Source: Capra hircus (Eukaryota > Chordata > Mammalia > Artiodactyla > Bovidae). From it: a stretch of 64,000 nt of DNA. Position 1 is the stretch's first letter; the number at the start of each line of letters is the position of its first letter. Made by a program: the position numbers and the translations under genes. Below are positions 35,836 to 47,909 of the stretch, one piece after another. The notes under the pieces were generated by a model that saw only the letters and a list, made by a program, of their open reading frames with translations, was not told the origin of the DNA and made no database searches. The stretch lies in NCBI RefSeq assembly GCF_001704415.2, contig NC_030817.1, positions 54,917,550 through 54,981,549 of the forward strand, written 5' to 3'.

Positions 35836-35921
35836 AGTAAGGCTTAAATTCCAGGTTTTTTCTCCTCCACTCTCTCAATCAGTGGCTCCCAAACAGCATG
35901 GGTCTCATTGTAATAATGAAC
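35836..35921 (-). CDS. VPS13C: VPS13C window exon 15 (86 nt), apparent 1-base deletion
   Basis: Reads VHYYNETHAVWEPLIERVE in frame, the conserved VPS13 HYYNE...WEPL segment. It then loses frame in a run of six A (plus-strand T at 35856-35861), meeting TAA at 35846-35844. The flanking exons start and end on codon boundaries, so this exon must be a multiple of three. Its counterpart is 29 codons (87 nt) in human as I remember it. One more A in the run would restore ...EEKKTWNLSLT up to the donor gtaagg. Splice sites are intact (acceptor ttccag). Most likely a homopolymer undercall in the assembly; a real loss-of-function allele is the alternative. Confidence 0.93.
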
Positions 35922-36304
35922 CTGGAAAGGCACAGAATTACCAGAATTATAATGAGAGTCTTTTAACTACGTATTTCCATAACCAGTATAAAAATACTAA
36001 GTAATGTAATATGTCAATAACCATTTTAAAAACATACCTAAAGACACAAAGAATATACATAAAGAGGGTGTATTTTATTCTACTCTGTTACTTGGCTTCA
36101 TAAATTATTTAGCAAAAGAACCCTTTAAAAATGATGGCCAAATAAACAGTATTATACATTAACAAATTAAATATTAGACTGTATTCTCTATTCATATGTA
36201 TGCTTGCTATGATCATGCACACACAAAAAGCTCTCTTCTTAATTCATCAGTCGTACTTTTAAGAAGTTGCCTCTGCAGGAAGGTAAAAATTAATGTGGTC
36301 ATAC

Positions 36305-36670
36305 CTCTAATGTCATGTCAGCAGAAGCAGCCATTAGGGAAGTCCAATTTTTAATATTTCCTGAAAACTTAGACTCTGCCAATAATAAAGGTACAGTTCG
36401 ATGCCCAAGGCCACATTCTAAGGTAACTTGAACTGACTGGACAACAACAGCACAATTTTCCTCTATCGACTGATTTTCAATGTCTCTGAAACTTTCTGTT
36501 AATTCTGTGCCCATGTCAACACCAAGAAACCAAGAGTTGCAATCACTAATAGATTTGATGTCCCAAAGATTTTCTGTTTCCTTAGATGTATCTTTGGATT
36601 CATCTTCTTTTGTCTTTGGGGACATAGCAGCCATTATTGTCATCACGGTATTAAGAATTATGGGTGAAAT
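36305..36670 (-). CDS. VPS13C: VPS13C window exon 14 (366 nt)
   Basis: One hundred and twenty-two codons: ISPIILNTVMTIMAAMSP, a charged loop, FLGVDMG, then ECGLGHRTVPLLLAESKFSG and NIKNWTSLMAAS, ending MTLE. The GHRTVPLLLA motif is shared with VPS13A. Phase 0 at both ends. The downstream exon 15 contains the frameshift. Confidence 0.98.
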
Positions 36671-37244
36671 CTTTAAAAAAAGAAAGCAGAAAAAAAATTC
36701 AGAGTAAATTCTTTCCCAGATGAGAAGAATGAATACATAATACAAAAAAATTTAAGTGACTAATTAAAAATTTACATATATCAACTTTATAACTAAGGAA
36801 TACAAAAGAGAGCACACACAAAATCACAAATCCAGTCAACTGACCTCAAACCAGTGATTTTTGCTCAAGTTGTTCTAGAATTAAGTAACTAACATGCATG
36901 TCAACTGTCGAAACCTAAAGTTAAATAATTAATTCAGAGGCAAATAGTGTTATGTGAAGAGAAAAATGCAGCAGGGTAACTGAATTTTTCAACCAACTGC
37001 ATTAACTAAACCAAATTGTGCGATCCTCACCAAGATACACACACATGGTTTTCACTGGTCTCACTGAAACAGGAAACCTGAGAATCACCATGGAACCCCT
37101 TTCACACAAAGATATGAAAAGTCCACCTCCTACTACCTTTGGACAGTTTCTTTGCTCACCTCTTCATTTGAATCACTGTGCCTTAGTTCTTACGTCTTCC
37201 ATGATGATGTCTTCCATGTCTGGTGAACACCATCTCAGCCCACC

Positions 37245-37480
37245 CTCCACATGATTTTTCTAAAACCCAAATCTGAACATGTCATTCCTATGCTTAATAA
37301 ACTCTTCAACACCTCCCCCTCCCTTTCAGGATAAGATTAGATCTCTCTTTAAGTTAAGGACACAAACCTCTTTGTGACCTGATGCCTCATCAATTAGTTA
37401 CCCATGACTTTCCAAAGTTTGAGCAATAAGTTAAGTGGATTCCTTCAATGTTCACTTCTTACAATCCTTACTTATTTAAT
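37245..37480 (+). repeat. L2 LINE fragment
   Basis: aacatgtcattcctatgctt, aaactcttcaacacctcccc, tcaggataagattagatctc follow the order of the L2 3' end. Heavily decayed. Confidence 0.5.
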
Positions 37481-37687
37481 ATGCTAAAGAAATATGATTA
37501 CATCACCAAAAGAAGGATCCAGTATGTAGTGCTTCCCAAACTTATCTGTCAACCAAATCCTTTCTTGCCTTGCCTTGTTAATGTAACCTATAACTAGTGT
37601 TCTTAGTCCCAACTCCACTATACCATTCTCCCCAGACATATGGGATCACCCCTTCAAGACCTTAAAGGATTTTCAAACCTGCACCTT

Positions 37688-37713
37688 TATATATATATAT
37701 ATATATATATATA
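37688..37713. repeat. (TA)n microsatellite
   Basis: Thirteen TA units in a row, likely polymorphic. Confidence 0.95.
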
Positions 37714-38403
37714 AGTAAAATGATATACAAAGACATGGAAAAACAATCCCTCAGCATCTTAACCCAGTGTCTCAGACAAAGTGCATACAAATTCAAGTTT
37801 TCTCCCCACTTAGTAGTATAAGTCTCAACAAAATACCACCTAAGACCATTACACTGAGAGAAAACTAAATTGTTATTTACATGGTAATTCAAATGATGTA
37901 ATTTTGAACCTTGGTTTATTCACTATTTGCTATTTACCTAAATAATAAAGCTACTATCAGAATTGCTATTAACCACCTCAATTTTGTGTCCCTTAGACAG
38001 AGAGAGAAACAGATTTTAGAAAGTGTTCTGTACTTTTCATTTGTAATTGACCAAGAGGTCATACTTAGAGAATGTGAAAGGCATTGGAGAACAGATTGCT
38101 TTTTCAATACTTTAAATGTAAGAGATAAAAAATTCTAATACTTTATTTCTAGCATACATGTCATTAAAATATTTTATAGACATATAAAACATTTAATCAC
38201 ATAAATATTAAATTCAACCAAATAGCACCCCAAATAAAAGCCTAAAAATAACACTGTAAATAAAATAACAGCAACTTCATTTTTCCATCCTTCCCTTCTC
38301 TTTCCACTTCATCTCTGTTCTTCCCACCTAAACCCAATCTCCAACACACAAGCAAATATACTAGATAAAAATTATCCTGACCATCTGTATACATTTAAAA
38401 GTA

Positions 38404-38825
38404 TAGTTCACCCTGAACAACATGGATGTGAACCATGAGGGTCCACTTAAACATGCCAATTTTCAATAGTAAATACTATGGACTACACCATCTGCATGTG
38501 GTTGCATCTACAGATTTAGAACCTCAGACATGGAAAATCTGAGGAACTGCATATACCGAGCCCTGACTATAAAGTTCAGTTCAGTTTAGTCACTCAGTCG
38601 TATTCGACTGTTTGCGATCCCATGGAGCGTAGCACGCCAGGCCTCCCTGTCCATCACCAACTCTGGGAGTTTACTCAAATTCATGTCCATTGAGTCAGTG
38701 ATGCCAGCCAACCATCTCATCCTCTGTCGTCCCCTTCTCCTCCCACCTTCAATCTTTCCCAACATCAGGGTCTTTGACTATAAAGTTAAGCACTCCTAAT
38801 CCCCACATTGCTCAAGGGTCAACTG
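38404..38825 (+). mobile_element. MER28/Tigger2-like DNA transposon relic with a BovB insertion
   Basis: Inverted ends are tagttcaccctgaacaacat at the left and ttgctcaagggtcaactg at the right, close to the Tigger2/MER28 terminus. The interior has aatactatggactacaccat and aatctgaggaactgcatata. A BovB fragment (38577-38774) splits it. Confidence 0.75.
38577..38774 (-). mobile_element. Short BovB 3' fragment, antisense, with 13-bp duplication
   Basis: cagttcagtttagtcactca at the tail, gcctccctgtccatcaccaa, cctctgtcgtccccttctcc. The repeat tgactataaagtt (38564-38576 and 38775-38787) flanks it exactly. Only 198 bp of the LINE was copied. Confidence 0.95.
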
Positions 38826-38990
38826 CAGTCTTTCAAAGAAAACAGAAACAAACATTTGCATTAAAGAAAAATGATTAGGGGTATTTATTGATTACTAAAT
38901 ATGTGACTAGCATAGTGCTCTAAACATGAGACAAATCAAAATATAAGAAAAATAAAAACTGATTTTCACCCAAATATGATAGGCACTAAC

Positions 38991-39083
38991 CTTAATTATA
39001 AATTCTTCAACTTTAATATCTATATTTTCTTTTCCTGATGTCTGTGTACATTTTTTCATAAATAGAGAACAGGGCTGTAAGAC
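38991..39083 (-). CDS. VPS13C: VPS13C window exon 13 (93 nt)
   Basis: Thirty-one full codons starting VLQPCSLFMKKC and ending VEEFIIK. Phase 0 at both ends. Acceptor tttgtag, donor gttagt. Confidence 0.96.
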
Positions 39084-39333
39084 CTACAAACAGATAAATG
39101 AAATTTACATAAAGGACATGTCTTACTTAATTTGAGATCTTTAACTATCACCTATTACTAAAAGCAAGAAGGCAAATTAAATTATCTGAAAACCTCTCAT
39201 GAGGGCTCCTCCAAACTATGGCAAGTCTATGATCACAGTAGAGGACTTTCAGCAGTTGTGATGAATTCCTTTATGCCAAACTCTTAAGTAGTAATGCACA
39301 TTTACTAGCAGAAGTCTAAAATATCTTTTAAAT

Positions 39334-39535
39334 GAAAGTCATTCAGTCGTGTCTAACTCTTTGCAACCCCACAGACTGTAGCCACTAGGCTCCTCTGTCT
39401 ATGGCATTCTCCAGGCTAGAATACTGGAGTGGGCAGCTGTTCCCTTCTCCAGGGGATCTTCCCAACCCAGGAATCGAACCCAGATGTCCTGCATTGCAGG
39501 CAGATTCTTTACCATATGAGCCACCAGGGAAGCCC
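39334..39535 (-). mobile_element. Bov-tA SINE, antisense, with perfect 16-bp duplication
   Basis: aagtcattcagtcgtgtcta, gaatactggagtgggcagct, caggaatcgaacccagatgt and gccaccagggaagccc. aaaatatcttttaaat is repeated at 39318-39333 and 39536-39551. Confidence 0.97.
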
Positions 39536-40312
39536 AAAATATCTTTTAAATAATGCCCTGTGTAAAATATACTTTAAAAATATCTATAAAAATGAGCTAA
39601 ACAAGGTCTTACATTTGCAAAGAGGTAAATGAAAAAATGAAAAAGGTATTTCATTGTAATTTTTATGATCACAAAATTACTTGAAATTGTTATTCTAAAT
39701 AAATAGTTCTGTTAACATTTTTATTTTAAAAAGACTATATGGTAAGGTAGGTAAATGAACAGTTTCCCAATGATTAACAACAGGTCAGCCTTGAATTTCC
39801 TGTAATGTCCTTATTAGAACAGATTGCAAATCTTCAAATTCAATGATTTATTAAAACTATGAGGCCTGTATTGTTAAATATCATTAAAGAAACAAAATAC
39901 ATCTGAACTGAATGAGGGAATTAATACTAAACAGCTTTCATTTTTTAAAAATTAGGATGAGCTTTAAATAGAAATGATTAATATAAACTTTCTGTGACAT
40001 GTCAAGATGATTCCGCTTAAGAATGTTTCATGGTAATGTATAGATTAAGCTCAGCACTGTATTTCTTTACACAAGTCACTTTATCTATCAATTTTTTTGT
40101 AAACTTAAAATAACACTGCAAATAAGTCTCATTATATAATGATGCTCTTTAACATAAAATAATCAATTTAATATTAAAAACCAAACGGTGTGATAGTTAA
40201 TTCATTTAACCAAAACCACATTTGTTGACAACAATGTGAAAGCACCATTGAAGTTAATTTGTAATAAAGAAAAACAATCTCTTTTGGGCATGTGACTCCA
40301 CTGAATGTTTGG

Positions 40313-40340
40313 TTCATTCATCCATTCATTCATTCATTGG
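40313..40340 (+). repeat. (ATTC)n simple repeat
   Basis: Six imperfect units of the type cattcattcattc, ending in ttgg. Confidence 0.85.
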
Positions 40341-40439
40341 ATATACAGTGGTGAATAAAAGCAACAGTTGAAAAGGAATATTGATTTGTATGTACTAAAA
40401 TTCAAATACTGTTCAGCAAAAGATGGTATAACGAAAATT

Positions 40440-40565
40440 AGTCTGGAGGTAGTCTATAGTTCTGTCACTACAAACATGGGTAAATCATTTAACATCTTTG
40501 GAATTCAACATCTTTATCTGTATCATCTCAAGCTGGAGTAAATACAGAGCCCTCATATTCTAGGA
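40440..40565 (+). repeat. MIR-like SINE, decayed
   Basis: tgggtaaatcatttaacatc, then ttcaacatctttatctgta. Matches the MIR core order poorly but recognisably; ends about 50 bp from exon 12. Confidence 0.5.
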
Positions 40566-40613
40566 TTCTATGAATCAACCATTTTCAAGCTTAGGATATA
40601 AAGTCATTCTTAC

Positions 40614-40843
40614 TGTGGTAATATTTTTTCCTCTCTTTTCTCTGAGAAAAGGGCAAGCAAGCACTTTCAGATCTCCCACAGAAGCTGTCATTATCTGTTC
40701 AAGTCCGGATGTTGATAGAAAGAAGTCACACTGGAATGCGGCTGTTAGAGCAGGAGCATCAGCCTTTGTCAGGCTGGCAACAAAAACCACTTCTGGATCT
40801 GTGATCTTGGCGTTTAAAATCATATTTGGTCTTAGAGAGTCAT
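40614..40843 (-). CDS. VPS13C: VPS13C window exon 12 (230 nt)
   Basis: Reads DDSLRPNM, then DPEVVFVASLTKADAPALTA and VLACPFLREKRGKNITT. The EIVFVADMTKADAPAL and RACPFLPVKRKGKITTV segments of VPS13A align with these. The exon ends ...ACCACA directly before gtaaga, so its last base is A rather than the usual G. Confidence 0.98.
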
Positions 40844-41549
40844 CTGAAGAAACATAAATGGGAACCATAAAAGTTCTAGTAAAGTAAACCTTGTCATGTG
40901 TGTATATGTTATCTGTAAGTTTCTAAATTGCTTCTAATATCCTGCTGTTAGGGATATGGTGAAAGTAACAATACGAATAACTGATTGGTTAGGACTAACA
41001 ATAAATAATTATTAACTAATGCTGATTATGTGGGATAATGCAATCTTGATCCCTGCTATAAGACTCTGACCTAACAGAAATAATCTTGTTTTGAAGTTCT
41101 TTTTGTCAGAATTAATGCGCATACGCAATGCATGTATAAACATCTGAGTGTGCACTATGCTGCAAGAGCAGGGAAGGGAAAACAGGTGAGGGGAACATCA
41201 GGAAGAGGACAGGAGACCGGCTAAAAGCACACAGACCATTTCACTCTTTACTTTGATTTTACCCTGACGTATATAGTCAGTGTCATAGATCTACAGTATA
41301 AATACATTACATGTCTGTATGAATACAGAGATACCATATGCCTACTGTTTAAGAAAGGTAAGTGGACAAATAAAATTCTGACCTTGCCAGTGAGCAGCAG
41401 TTTTCCAATACTGCTCAAATGCACATGAGAGAGAAAAATGCATGACCTTAGGCAATTACAATTCAACAGAGAAAAGAAATGTTAATGGCAGAGCTGGAAC
41501 CAGAGCAGAGGCTTCTTGGCCCCTGATCCAATACACATTTCTATTCCTG

Positions 41550-41676
41550 TTGTTGTTTAGTCGCTAAGTTGTGTCTGACTCTCTTTGACACGGCAGACTG
41601 TAGCCCGCCAGGCTTCTCTGTCCATACAATTTCCCAGGCAAAATACTGGAGTGGGTTACCATTTCCTTCTCTAAGG
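41550..41676 (-). mobile_element. BovA-type SINE monomer, antisense
   Basis: tgttgtttagtcgctaagtt, gactgtagcccgccaggctt, aaaatactggagtgggttac. Confidence 0.88.
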
Positions 41677-41846
41677 GTCTACCTCTCTCTCAAAAATTGA
41701 CGCTTATTAAGGTTTTTCTTCTGAACATATTTAAATTGGAAAGAGTAATTTTACATTCTTAAACTCTCCATTTCTCTTTTTTCCTGTTTGCAATTCTGGT
41801 AAAATATAAGACAAGTTATCATCTGTGACAAGTAAATTCTGCTAAC

Positions 41847-42094
41847 CTTTCTCCATCTTGATTTTTGCTAAGGCAGTCTGTCGCAGTGGAATCTGTGATT
41901 CTTTAGTCATATTTTCTGGACTCTGAGGTACAGCCTTGATAAAGAAATCTGCCACAGTCATCAGAAATTCCACACTGGCACATACATACAGCTTGTCAAG
42001 AACAGCATCAATATGACTTTCATTTTTGCCTTGTTGGTAACTGATGTCAATCATAGAACTGTTGTTCTCTTGACCATTCTTCTTATCAATCATT
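41847..42094 (-). CDS. VPS13C: VPS13C window exon 11 (248 nt)
   Basis: Contains VLDKLYVCASVEFLMTVADF and FFIKAVPQSPEN. VPS13A has the matching MYICASVEFLQTVANVFL, which confirms the family. It is phase 2 on entry and phase 1 on exit (AAA G). Confidence 0.98.
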
Positions 42095-42099
42095 CTGAA

Positions 42100-43425
42100 A
42101 AAAATTTATGTACAGTCATTATTTTATTCCTGCTAAAACACTTAAAAAGATGAAAAATTTTCTAAGTATCTTATAACAGCTTTTCTTTCACCTTTCAGTT
42201 TCCAACCTGTATAGAAAACAGATCAGTGTTAACTACAGTCTAATTAGCTAATCAGCAATCAACACAGGGTCTCCATAGCCAAGGTTCATGGTAATAAGTA
42301 ATCATAAGAGCATTTTATAATTATAATGCAATACTAGAAAAACAAATCAATGACCACTGAAAGGAAGTTTGGCAATTAACAAAACACATTATTGTAGCCC
42401 CACAGAATTTAAAAGACAACCTCTTTACTTTATAAAATAAAACCTTCTTGAAGGAATTTATCACCAAAGACCATCCTATACAACTGATTCCCAAGTCAGT
42501 CCACGTAATTCCAATCTGGCAGTGTTCATCAAGGGTCTGCAATGACCGTTTCCACATAGCCTCAAGGATGCTGCAAAAAGCAGGCTTTGAAACAGAAGCA
42601 GGGACTTTATCACCCTTGCCTAGACTGCTATGCCAAGACACAAAGTTTGCAAACTGGAAAAGCTGGATGCATGAAAGCACTCTTCCTTCATTTATTCATC
42701 TCTTAGAAAGACAAAGGGCTCACAAAGGGCTCAAGCAGCAGAACAGTTTTTCTCCAAAAATAATCAAGAACAAAAATGTTATATATCTCATTATTTGTGA
42801 AAGGAATAAAAATATAATTAGGCCACCAAAGTTGCATATCTCTCACTTTGCAATAGGGTAATATGAATTACTCTTTCAAAAATGAGTTGATAAATGTGAA
42901 AATTAGGGATTCCATTTCTGCTAAAACTTTTTTAATCCTGTAGAGTCTTTTCTTTAAATTTAAGTATAGTTGATCTACTAAAACTTTTAAAGAAATTTTA
43001 CAGAACTGTTTTAAAATATATATACAAAATAAATAAGACAAAAGAAAGATCCATAAATTGAAGGCTTTTTTGCAACAAGTTTCTGCCTACTGAAAACAAT
43101 TTACAAAAATGTACCACTAATGAACCACACACATGGATTTCACTATTAAAATTCTTACATTTTCTTAGTTCCCACTTTTAAGACAATATTATTAAACTGC
43201 CCTTTAATTCAAACATAAAAGCAACTGAACCTGAAATTAGCACTATTTTTTGAAGCATTTCAAACTGAAATATGACGAAAGACCTACGTTGATAATCCCA
43301 AGGAACAGAATCCCAAAAAGGATGATCGAAAGACCCCTTCTGACAATCTGAAGCCAAGCAATCAATGCCTGCTAACAATGCCAAGCGCATCAACCTTTTA
43401 TATGTGCAGCAAATTGAGAAATGAC
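42100..43425. other. Intron between exons 10 and 11, no named feature
   Basis: Only a short L1-tail-like phrase (ttaagtatagttgatct near 42.96 kb) stands out, too short to call. The open frames here lack family similarity. Confidence 0.45.
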
Positions 43426-43429
43426 AAAC

Positions 43430-43599
43430 CTTGATGTTGCTCTCTTAATTCCTTCTCTGAGATCATCAAGAGTGCAGGTCTTAAGTTTAATACTGACATT
43501 CAGTGAGCCATCCTTAAACATCTTCCCTGAAGAGGCCATAAGATGTAGCCTGAGTTCACCGAGCCGGAAACTATCATTATGAAATGCGAGTTTGGATTC
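43430..43599 (-). CDS. VPS13C: VPS13C window exon 10 (170 nt)
   Basis: Reads FHNDSFRLGELRLHLMASSG, KMFKDGSLNVSIKLKTC and TLDDLREGIKRATS, ending in phase 2. The donor gtttgt departs from gtaagt at position 3 and so is weak. Confidence 0.97.
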
Positions 43600-44512
43600 C
43601 TGTGGTATATTTTTCAAGCAAAAGAATCAATTATCTTCAGCGTTATGTAATTACTTTTAAACATACTTCTTAACTCAGAGATTAAAAGCAAATTTTTAAA
43701 GTACGGATATTAAGACTGGAACAAAGAATAATATGCATGTTTGTGACTGTATATGCACATGCAAATAAATACCTAAGTGTGTGTGCTCATATTCAACAAG
43801 GGTTGATACATGAAATTTTCTGATATACAGTTCAATGCAAAAAGAAAATCAGGAAACTGTCAGTCAATCACTCTAACTTATAATGTTTAATGAGCTCTTC
43901 TGTAAAACACTCTGTGATAGGAACTAAAGGCTTTATGAGAAAGGATAAAGCACAGCACTTGATCTTAGTAAGCTTATACTTTAACTGAAAAAAATAAAAC
44001 GGAAATTTATTACAAGGAACATCACAAGAAGATGCTATAATTTGTAAATTATTAAAAAATGATATATTGTCATTTATTCATACTTACATCTTCCCATATT
44101 CCACAAAAAATATTAAGAGATTAGGTAAAGAATAAAAACAGCAAAAGCTCACAGGGTCAAAGAGATAATTGTGGGCTGGGAAAAATTCATGAAGAACATG
44201 AAAACTCTGAACTTCAGAGATTGACTGGAATCAGGCAATGAGGGGTAGAAGGCATTCTAGATGGAGAAAGAACATGAGCAAACAATTCAAGATGCTCTGG
44301 GGGCACAAGGTACAGGCTGGCATCTTAGGCTTGAATATTTCAATAAAAGAAAACTAGGGAAAGAAGTCTGGAAAGAAACGTGGAGGCCTAACTGTGGTCT
44401 CAAATCCTCAAGATTTAAACTTTAAGGAAAAACGACCTCAATATGTATTCCACCATAACACATAGCTCAAATTTCTGTGCTAAGACACTAAAACAACAAA
44501 ATCCAACGAACC

Positions 44513-44518
<6 letters not shown>

Positions 44519-44560
<42 letters not shown>
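44519..44560 (+). repeat. (AC)21 microsatellite
   Basis: A pure 42-bp dinucleotide run, a candidate polymorphic marker. Confidence 0.97.
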
Positions 44561-44565
<5 letters not shown>

Positions 44566-44905
44566 ATCTTTGGGGAAGTAGGATTTTCAGTTTAGCAGTA
44601 ATTGCTCACTACAGACCAGTGAGTGTATTGCTGTAAGGGTGCTGCTGATGGGCAATTCTTGGCACCGTGGTTGTAACTGCCTATCTTCACTTACTCAAAA
44701 GAGTACAGTGCATGTAAATGGATCAGAATGAAATTATTATTGGAAACTTGCAATGCCTTTAATTTATAAAAATACATTTAATTCACAAACTTGTGATTAG
44801 TAACTATTAATAGAAATAACCAATGACACATCTACTAGTCACAATATAATAAGAGTTTCTGGTACGGTTACTGATGTAGACAATTTGGAGGCACTGAGTA
44901 CGTTA

Positions 44906-45806
44906 AGGCTGTATATTGTCACCGTGCTTATTTAACTTATATGCAGAGCACATCATGAGAAACGCTGGGCTGGAGGAAGCACAGGCTGGAATCAAGACTG
45001 CTGGGAGAAATATCAGTAACTTCAGATATGCAGATGATACCACCCTTATGGCAGAAAGTGAAGAAGAACTAAAGAGCCTCTTGATGAACGTGAAAGAGGA
45101 GAGTGAAAAAGTTGGCTTACAGCTCAACATTCAGAAAACGAAAATCATGGCATCTGGTCCCATCACTTCATGGCAAATAGATGGGGAAACAGTGGAAACA
45201 GTGGCTGACTTTATTTTTCTGGGCTCCAAAATCACTGCAGATGGTGACTGCAGCCATGAAATTAAAAGACGCTTACTCCTTGGAAGAAAATTAATGACGA
45301 ACTTAACATATTAAAAAGCAGAGACGTTACTTTGCCAACAAAGGTCCGTCTAGTCAAGGCTATGGTTTTTCCAGTGATCATGTACGGATGTGAGAGTTAG
45401 ACTATAAAGAAAGCTGAGGGCCGAAGAATTGATGCTTTTGAACTGTGGTGTTGGAGAAGACTCTTGAGAGTCCCTTGGACTGCAAGGAGATCCAACCAGT
45501 CTATCCTAAAGGAAATCAGTACTAAATATTCATTTGAAAGACTGATGTTGAAGCTGAAACTCCAATACTTTGGCCACCTGATGCAAAGAGCTGACTCATT
45601 GGAAAGGACCCTGATGCTGGGAAAGATTGAGGGCAGGAGGAGAAGGGGACGACAGAGGATGAGACAGTTGGATGTCATCACCAACTCGATCGATATGGGT
45701 TTGGGTAAACTCTGGGAGTTGGTGATGGACAGGGAGGCCTGGCGTGCTGCGGTTCATGGAGTCGCAAAGAGTCAGACACGACGGAACGACTGAACTGAAC
45801 TAAAGT
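44906..45806 (+). mobile_element. BovB LINE 3' part
   Basis: Starts in the ILSPCLFNLYAEHIMRN region, has RYADDTTLMAESEEELKSLL, ITSWQIDGETVETVADFIFL, then frame breaks near 45.3 and 45.4 kb (including TAG in place of Trp in the CESWT motif), and ends cgactgaactgaact. Plus strand, opposite to 49667-51106. Confidence 0.94.
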
Positions 45807-46221
45807 GAATGTTCTTTTTTAATAAGTTAAAATTCATATAATGTAACGCTGAACGTTTTCTAAGTAGAATGGGAATCTGTGAATGGCTACGTGACATTGA
45901 GGAATCTGAACCTGTGCCAGTGTGTAAGCTGAATGGCAACAAGCAAGGAAGCTACTGCAGTACTGTGTGAGCTAAGAAGCCTCAGATTGCAGCAGCGAGA
46001 ACTTCCAGGAAAGAACAGAAGTTCACTCAAACTGACAGCACTTGGTGTCCAAATGAATAAAGAATGTCAACAAAGAAGGACATAAAAGAAAACAACAAGA
46101 CTGTAAGGCTGGGCAGCCAGTAGAATAATAGTACCTTAATCAAAATGAAGAATATATTTAATTGTTCATTTTGCATTACATCATTTCCTGATCTTTTATT
46201 AACATTAACATTAAACATTAG

Positions 46222-47002
46222 AAATTAAGGATGTCACCTCACAACAGGCAGAATGCCCATCATTAAAATATCTAGAAATAACAAACTGCTGGAGAGGGTA
46301 TGGAGAAAAGGAAACCCTTCTGCACTGTTGGTGGGAATATAAACTGGTGCACCCACTATGGAAAATACTATGGAAGTTCCTTAGAAATTTAAAAATAGAG
46401 TTGCCACACAATCTAGCAATCACATGCCTAGGCACATAGCCAGACAGAAATACATTTGAAAAGATACAAGCACCTCTATGTTCATACGGCACTATTCACA
46501 ATAGCCAAGATAAGGAAACAACCATTGAATGGATAAAGAAGACATGGTACATATATACAATGGAATATGACTCAGCCATAAAAAGGATGAAACAATGCCT
46601 TCTGTAGCAACATGGATGGAATCAGAGATTATCATACTAAGTGAACAAAGTCAGAAAGACAAATGCCATATAATATCACTTACATGTGGAATCTTAAAAT
46701 GTGACACAAAGGAACGGATCTACAAAACAAAAACAGACTCACAGACGTAGAGAGCAGACTTGTAGCTGCCAAGGATTGGGAGTTTGGGAGGAGTAGATGC
46801 AAACTATTATACACAGGATGGATAAACAACAAGGTCCTACTGTCTATCACAGGGAACTATATTCAATATCTCATGATACAGCATAATGCAAAAGAATATA
46901 TAAAATGAATATATATGTATAACTGAATCACTATGCTATATAGCAGAAATGAATACAACATGGTAAATCAACTATACTTCAAAAAAATTTGAAAAAAAAT
47001 AA
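46222..47002 (+). mobile_element. L1 LINE 3' end (ORF2 end plus 3' UTR)
   Basis: Contains ctgcactgttggtgggaata, tatacaatggaatatgactc, aggatggataaacaacaagg, caactatacttcaaaaaaat and an A-rich end. The ORF2 part is broken by stops. A bovid-type L1 terminus. Confidence 0.92.
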
Positions 47003-47790
47003 TTAATGTTGTCTATTGCACAAATGACAGATAATTGCTCAAGGTCCAAAAATAATAATATATGAATAGTGTATAACTCTTAGAAAACAATATAAAACAT
47101 AACAAAACATATACATGGACATAAACAATAGATATAATACTTACAATAAGTGATTATTATGGGTATTATTATATTACATGCATGAATATTATGATATTAA
47201 TTAACTGATATAATAAAAAGCATTTGTTAGAAGACATTATATAAAAAAGCTTCCGAAAAAAATATCAATGACACATTATGTGGTTCAAATCATAATGACA
47301 CTAGACCTTGGTTCCTCAATTCACTCATCAGTATCCTTACCATATTATCTACTAAATAAAAAGTTTATTGAAGAAAAACATAATGAATGCTTATATATCA
47401 TGGATAATCATAAATTTTAAAATAACCCTCTAAGGTTCAAAGCCACTAAATTATTTTCCTTAAATAGTTGAATATGTACATATATATAACTATGTAATAA
47501 AACTGTACATATAGCTAATTATCCACATATAAAATATTTCTCCTAGAGCTAGGTCTAAATATCTTAGCACTGATATTACTTGGAAAAAAGTAAAAAGTCT
47601 TCCTAAGCCTAGAAAGATTAAAAACACTAAGTGTAAACAGAAAACAAGACAAATGCATACTCTGTAGGCCAAATAGAATTTAACAGACATCAATGTGAGA
47701 AGAAGAATCACATCAAAAAAATGATAATATTCTAAAATTGAATACCAAGAGCTAAGGACTTTCTCCTAGATACAGACTTTAACTACATAC

Positions 47791-47903
47791 CTGGCTGGTA
47801 TCATTGTTATACAGTACAATAGAAAGAGATTCAAAGTGAAAGTCAAACTGGAGAGTGACACTCTGGTCCAAAGCAAGCTTTGAGTCTGTCACATCTTCTT
47901 GTT
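47791..47903 (-). CDS. VPS13C: VPS13C window exon 9 (113 nt)
   Basis: Starts EQEDVTDSK and contains VTLQFDFHFESLSIVLYNND, the strand typical of VPS13 rods (VPS13A has SFKTDDLTMVLYS here). It ends TSQ in phase 0. Its 113 nt is not a multiple of three. It is flanked by two long, oppositely oriented BovB copies (44906-45806 and 49667-51106). Confidence 0.97.
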
Positions 47904-47909
47904 CTGATG

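Noticed and set aside
40570..40857. 95-codon plus-strand open frame
   Set aside because: It is the antisense of VPS13C exon 12 (40614-40843), whose minus-strand reading matches the family and has proper splice sites.
44519..44560. CRISPR-like or structured repeat
   Set aside because: A plain AC dinucleotide microsatellite with no spacers.
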